Shown here in pieces: positions 61,408 to 64,000 of a DNA stretch of 64,000 nt. Origin of the DNA: Alentia gelatinosa (taxonomy: Eukaryota; Annelida; Polychaeta; Phyllodocida; Polynoidae); assembly GCA_950022655.1 (NCBI GenBank), contig OX465579.1:48339950-48403949 (forward strand), in the 5' to 3' direction. The notes under the pieces are model-generated. The model was not told the DNA's origin. It saw only the letters and a list, made by a program, of their open reading frames with translations, and ran no database searches. The stretch's first letter is position 1. Every line of letters starts with the position of its first letter. A program made the translations under genes and the position numbers.

Positions 61408-62870
61408 TAATCTGTTTATCCCGATGCTGGCGATTGTTGCCGCATGTCACTTAATAACATCGATCCAGAGATCAAGCTGTGGCACTAAAGTTCTACTACT
61501 TGGCCATTCGTGTCGACCCATTTGTTATATCAACCTGCTATCAATACTACTATTATTATTACTACTGTTACTATTGCTGTATCAATATAAGCCTGTACTA
61601 TATGTTGTCATATTACTATCTATGGTATGTTACCCTTAAAACGAAACCACAACAGTAACGTGATACAACTGCCATTTTGAACGATGATAATAACTATGTA
61701 TTATGAGGTCTCTTAGTCCGATGGAAGACCACTGTACGATGAACTGTGTCAATTAAAAAAATCTAAGATAAATTTTGTAGAAAAAGGCAAATTGCTAGAT
61801 CAATAATATGTGATAATGTGAAGATGATTTGTAGATGAAACCTTTTCATATCAAAAGTTCCTTCTTGGGCAATACAAATAAAACAGTGCATACCTGAAAT
61901 TCAACACACATTCATTTAAAGAAGAACTCTCCGAATCATCTTAAATTCAACAATCGTCTGGTGAATATTAGAAATGTAGACTTCGCACCATTCCACATAG
62001 TAAATCAACATATGTAAAATGATCTCAGGGTGTCCGTTCACGGTTAGGACTGGCATGTCTGACTCGCTTTGCCAGGGGGTTAGGTTGCTATTTATTCAGG
62101 TGGGCAAACAATAACACTTCGCTATGAAAAAAGGATACCTAGAGTGGTTATTTAACACAGATATGAGAGTGTATTCATATTTACAGCCTGCTATTAGAGC
62201 TGGAAGGGGGATGGACCTGGGGTCTGTGTCAACACTAATTATCAACAATTGTGAAAACTAGAATGGCCCGAAATATTCAGCTAGATCCCTCGCGGAGGTG
62301 TACATAGAAAATGGGGGAATGTACTAAACCCATTGCTTGTGTGCTATAATACATTATCATGATCCATCTGCAATCATTAGGTTCTCCTTATATGAACCTC
62401 TTGTGGTATGCACATCCTACTGGGTGTGTTACTGTTTCTCAATGATCCCCTTAAAACCTGAAAAATATCCTTTTCTTCAAATATTTTCCATTTAAAAGTA
62501 TCGAATCTGCAGGTCTAACTTTGCCGTTAAAATGAAGATGGTATATATCCCCAAAATATCTGTATCGTTCCTCCAACTACCTAGTCTTTGCTAGTATGTG
62601 CTCGGTTTGTTACTCGAGCTTTGGAATAAGGACTCAAATCTAAATGGGCTTTCATCGTTTTCTTCATTTGTATTGCTAAAAGGCAGTGGATGTAATCATT
62701 AATTTGTTCTGTTAAAACTAACTGATACATGACAAGTCATTTAGATGGAAGTTTCAAACTCGAATACTGGGACCTATATTTTTTTATATACAGGGACGTA
62801 TTTAGTTAGACGAAAACATGCTTGACGAATGTTTCAGTCAATAAACGCTTCTATTCGAAAAAACAAAATT
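61408..62870. other. non-coding stretch following the retrotransposon remnant
   Basis: The first 230 bp may be the 3' tail of the non-LTR element; an impure (CTA/TTA)n tract at about 61547-61580 could be its tail repeat. The remainder shows no gene or repeat. Confidence 0.45.
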
Positions 62871-62871
62871 C

Positions 62872-63425
62872 CCCAAAGGAGGGGTGCTGTTGGTGGGGAC
62901 CATGATTGTGCACCTTCGGTGAGGACCAAGACTGACAGGGCACACCATTGGTAACGGCCAAATGGAGGCACATTTGGCAGGGACAAAAAGGGAGGGACAT
63001 GCTATTGATGGGGACAAAACGAGGCATGCTATTCGAGGGGAATATAAGGGAGGTAGTTCACTATTAGTGGGTACCAAAAGGGAAGGGGTACACTATTACC
63101 GGGTACCAAAAGGGAGGGGGCACACTATTATTGCTGTTCAAAAGAGCGGTGGTACTATTGGTGGAGCCCAAAAGAGAGAGGGCATGCTATGGGCGGGACC
63201 ATAATGGGTGCGTGGTGATGAACCGTTTTGAAGGGGACCGCAAGAACCGGCCTTCTATCGGTGGGGGTTAAAAGGGTGTACTCCTGGTGGGAATATAAAT
63301 AGACAAGCATGATATTGCTGGGGACCAAAAGGAAGAACTGTGAACTAGTCTACGATATGAACCTACATCTAACCCAGGTCTCAAGACGGGTGTGCGTGCG
63401 TTATTGCAGGGGACCAAAAATGAGT
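62872..63425. repeat. diverged minisatellite, about 32 bp unit
   Basis: The unit is approximately GGGGACCAAAAGGGAGGGGC then ACACTATTATTG. It is repeated roughly 15 times with heavy divergence. The clearest neighbours start at 63071 and 63103 (GTACCAAAAGGGA), giving a 32 bp period. The open frames on both strands here are products of the repeat. Confidence 0.75.
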
Positions 63426-64000
63426 AGGCGCTTTTGATAAGCGCAGCTAAGTCAACTACATGTGTATAGCCTATACTACAACCTCCCGAGATCCACCACT
63501 GCGTTCGAATATAAGTGTAAAAAATCCTAAGCGAAAAGGATAAGATGGATTGCTTCAGAGGTGATTGCTTTTTGAAAGCTTTGAAAGACTAATTATGCAA
63601 AGGGCTCTCGCTGCTTAGTATCGACCGTGGTCTTCAGACAGGTTCATTATGTTCAACTCACCACAAGCCTATTAAGATAACAGGCGCATCCCATTATTGA
63701 CTTCCAGCGTATGTCGCTGTCAATATTGCTTATCACATCAACACATTATGTAGGCCTATGTGCATATACACCTGATTACATGCCTTTCTACATGTATACT
63801 AGACTGGCCTCAGTCCCTGTATCCTACCCCATAATCAAAGACTTGAGCAAGTCTACATGTATACATACACAGGCATGCACATGATATATACACATATATA
63901 CAAGTATATACATATACATTGATTATAGGAAACGTCCTTACTGTGGACAAAACGGTTCCTGTTCGAGGTCAGTCGATATCATACTGCATGACGTCATAGG
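63426..64000. other. non-coding stretch at window end
   Basis: No gene seen. Alternating purine-pyrimidine words (TATACATA, ACATATA) are dense at 63855-63920, and one TAGGCCTA palindrome lies at 63751-63758. Confidence 0.6.

Noticed and set aside
62872..63425. CRISPR-like regular spacing
   Set aside because: The repeat and the intervening sequence drift together with a continuous 32 bp period. It is a minisatellite in eukaryotic DNA; no cas genes are present.

Overview
This window looks like gene-poor, AT-rich nuclear DNA from an animal, most likely a marine invertebrate. No operons, bacterial genes, rRNA genes, convincing intact tRNA genes or multi-exon host genes are recognisable. The evidence for a metazoan is indirect: a DIRS-order (Ngaro-like) tyrosine-recombinase retrotransposon, a decayed non-LTR reverse transcriptase, tRNA-derived SINE remnants, MITE-like elements with TTA target duplications, many microsatellites and minisatellites, and scattered CpG-rich islets. 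The species cannot be fixed from the sequence alone.

The clear highlight is at 21967-26481 on the minus strand. It is a complete-looking 4.5 kb Ngaro-like retrotransposon with three intact ORFs in the order Gag-like protein with two zinc fingers (25315-26190), reverse transcriptase/RNase H (23446-25299) and tyrosine recombinase (22517-23425). These sit in split direct repeats in the order A1 - ORFs - B1 - A2 - spacer - B2. A1 and A2 differ at 2 of 242 positions and B1 and B2 are identical over 99 bp, so the insertion looks recent. The internal B1/A2 junction is what would form if the two outer ends were joined in a circle. Gag and RT share a frame separated by one TGA; the recombinase frame overlaps the end of RT in the -1 frame.

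Region by region: 1-12.3 kb is non-coding DNA with homopolymer runs and CpG-rich patches. 12.3-17.4 kb is a nest of non-autonomous elements: a fold-back repeat, a pogo/Tigger-like relic, a 1.5 kb Harbinger-like element with C-run subterminal repeats and an internal SINE head, a cluster of CACCGAT-type repeats, and a 282 bp MITE. 17.4-21.4 kb is featureless apart from a CpG-rich patch. 21.4-26.5 kb holds an inverted-repeat element followed by the Ngaro-like element. 26.5-60.9 kb is non-coding with a long TA microsatellite, a GC-box-rich islet near 34.7 kb, a fold-back/tandem duplication at 39.3-39.7 kb, a 29 bp minisatellite at 41.5 kb and TTG/TAG microsatellites at 46.5 kb. 60.9-61.4 kb is the 3' end of a dead non-LTR retrotransposon. 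62.9-63.4 kb is a diverged 32 bp minisatellite. The Ngaro-like ORFs are the only genes that work together here: Gag packages the RNA, RT/RNase H copies it, and the recombinase would integrate a circular DNA product.
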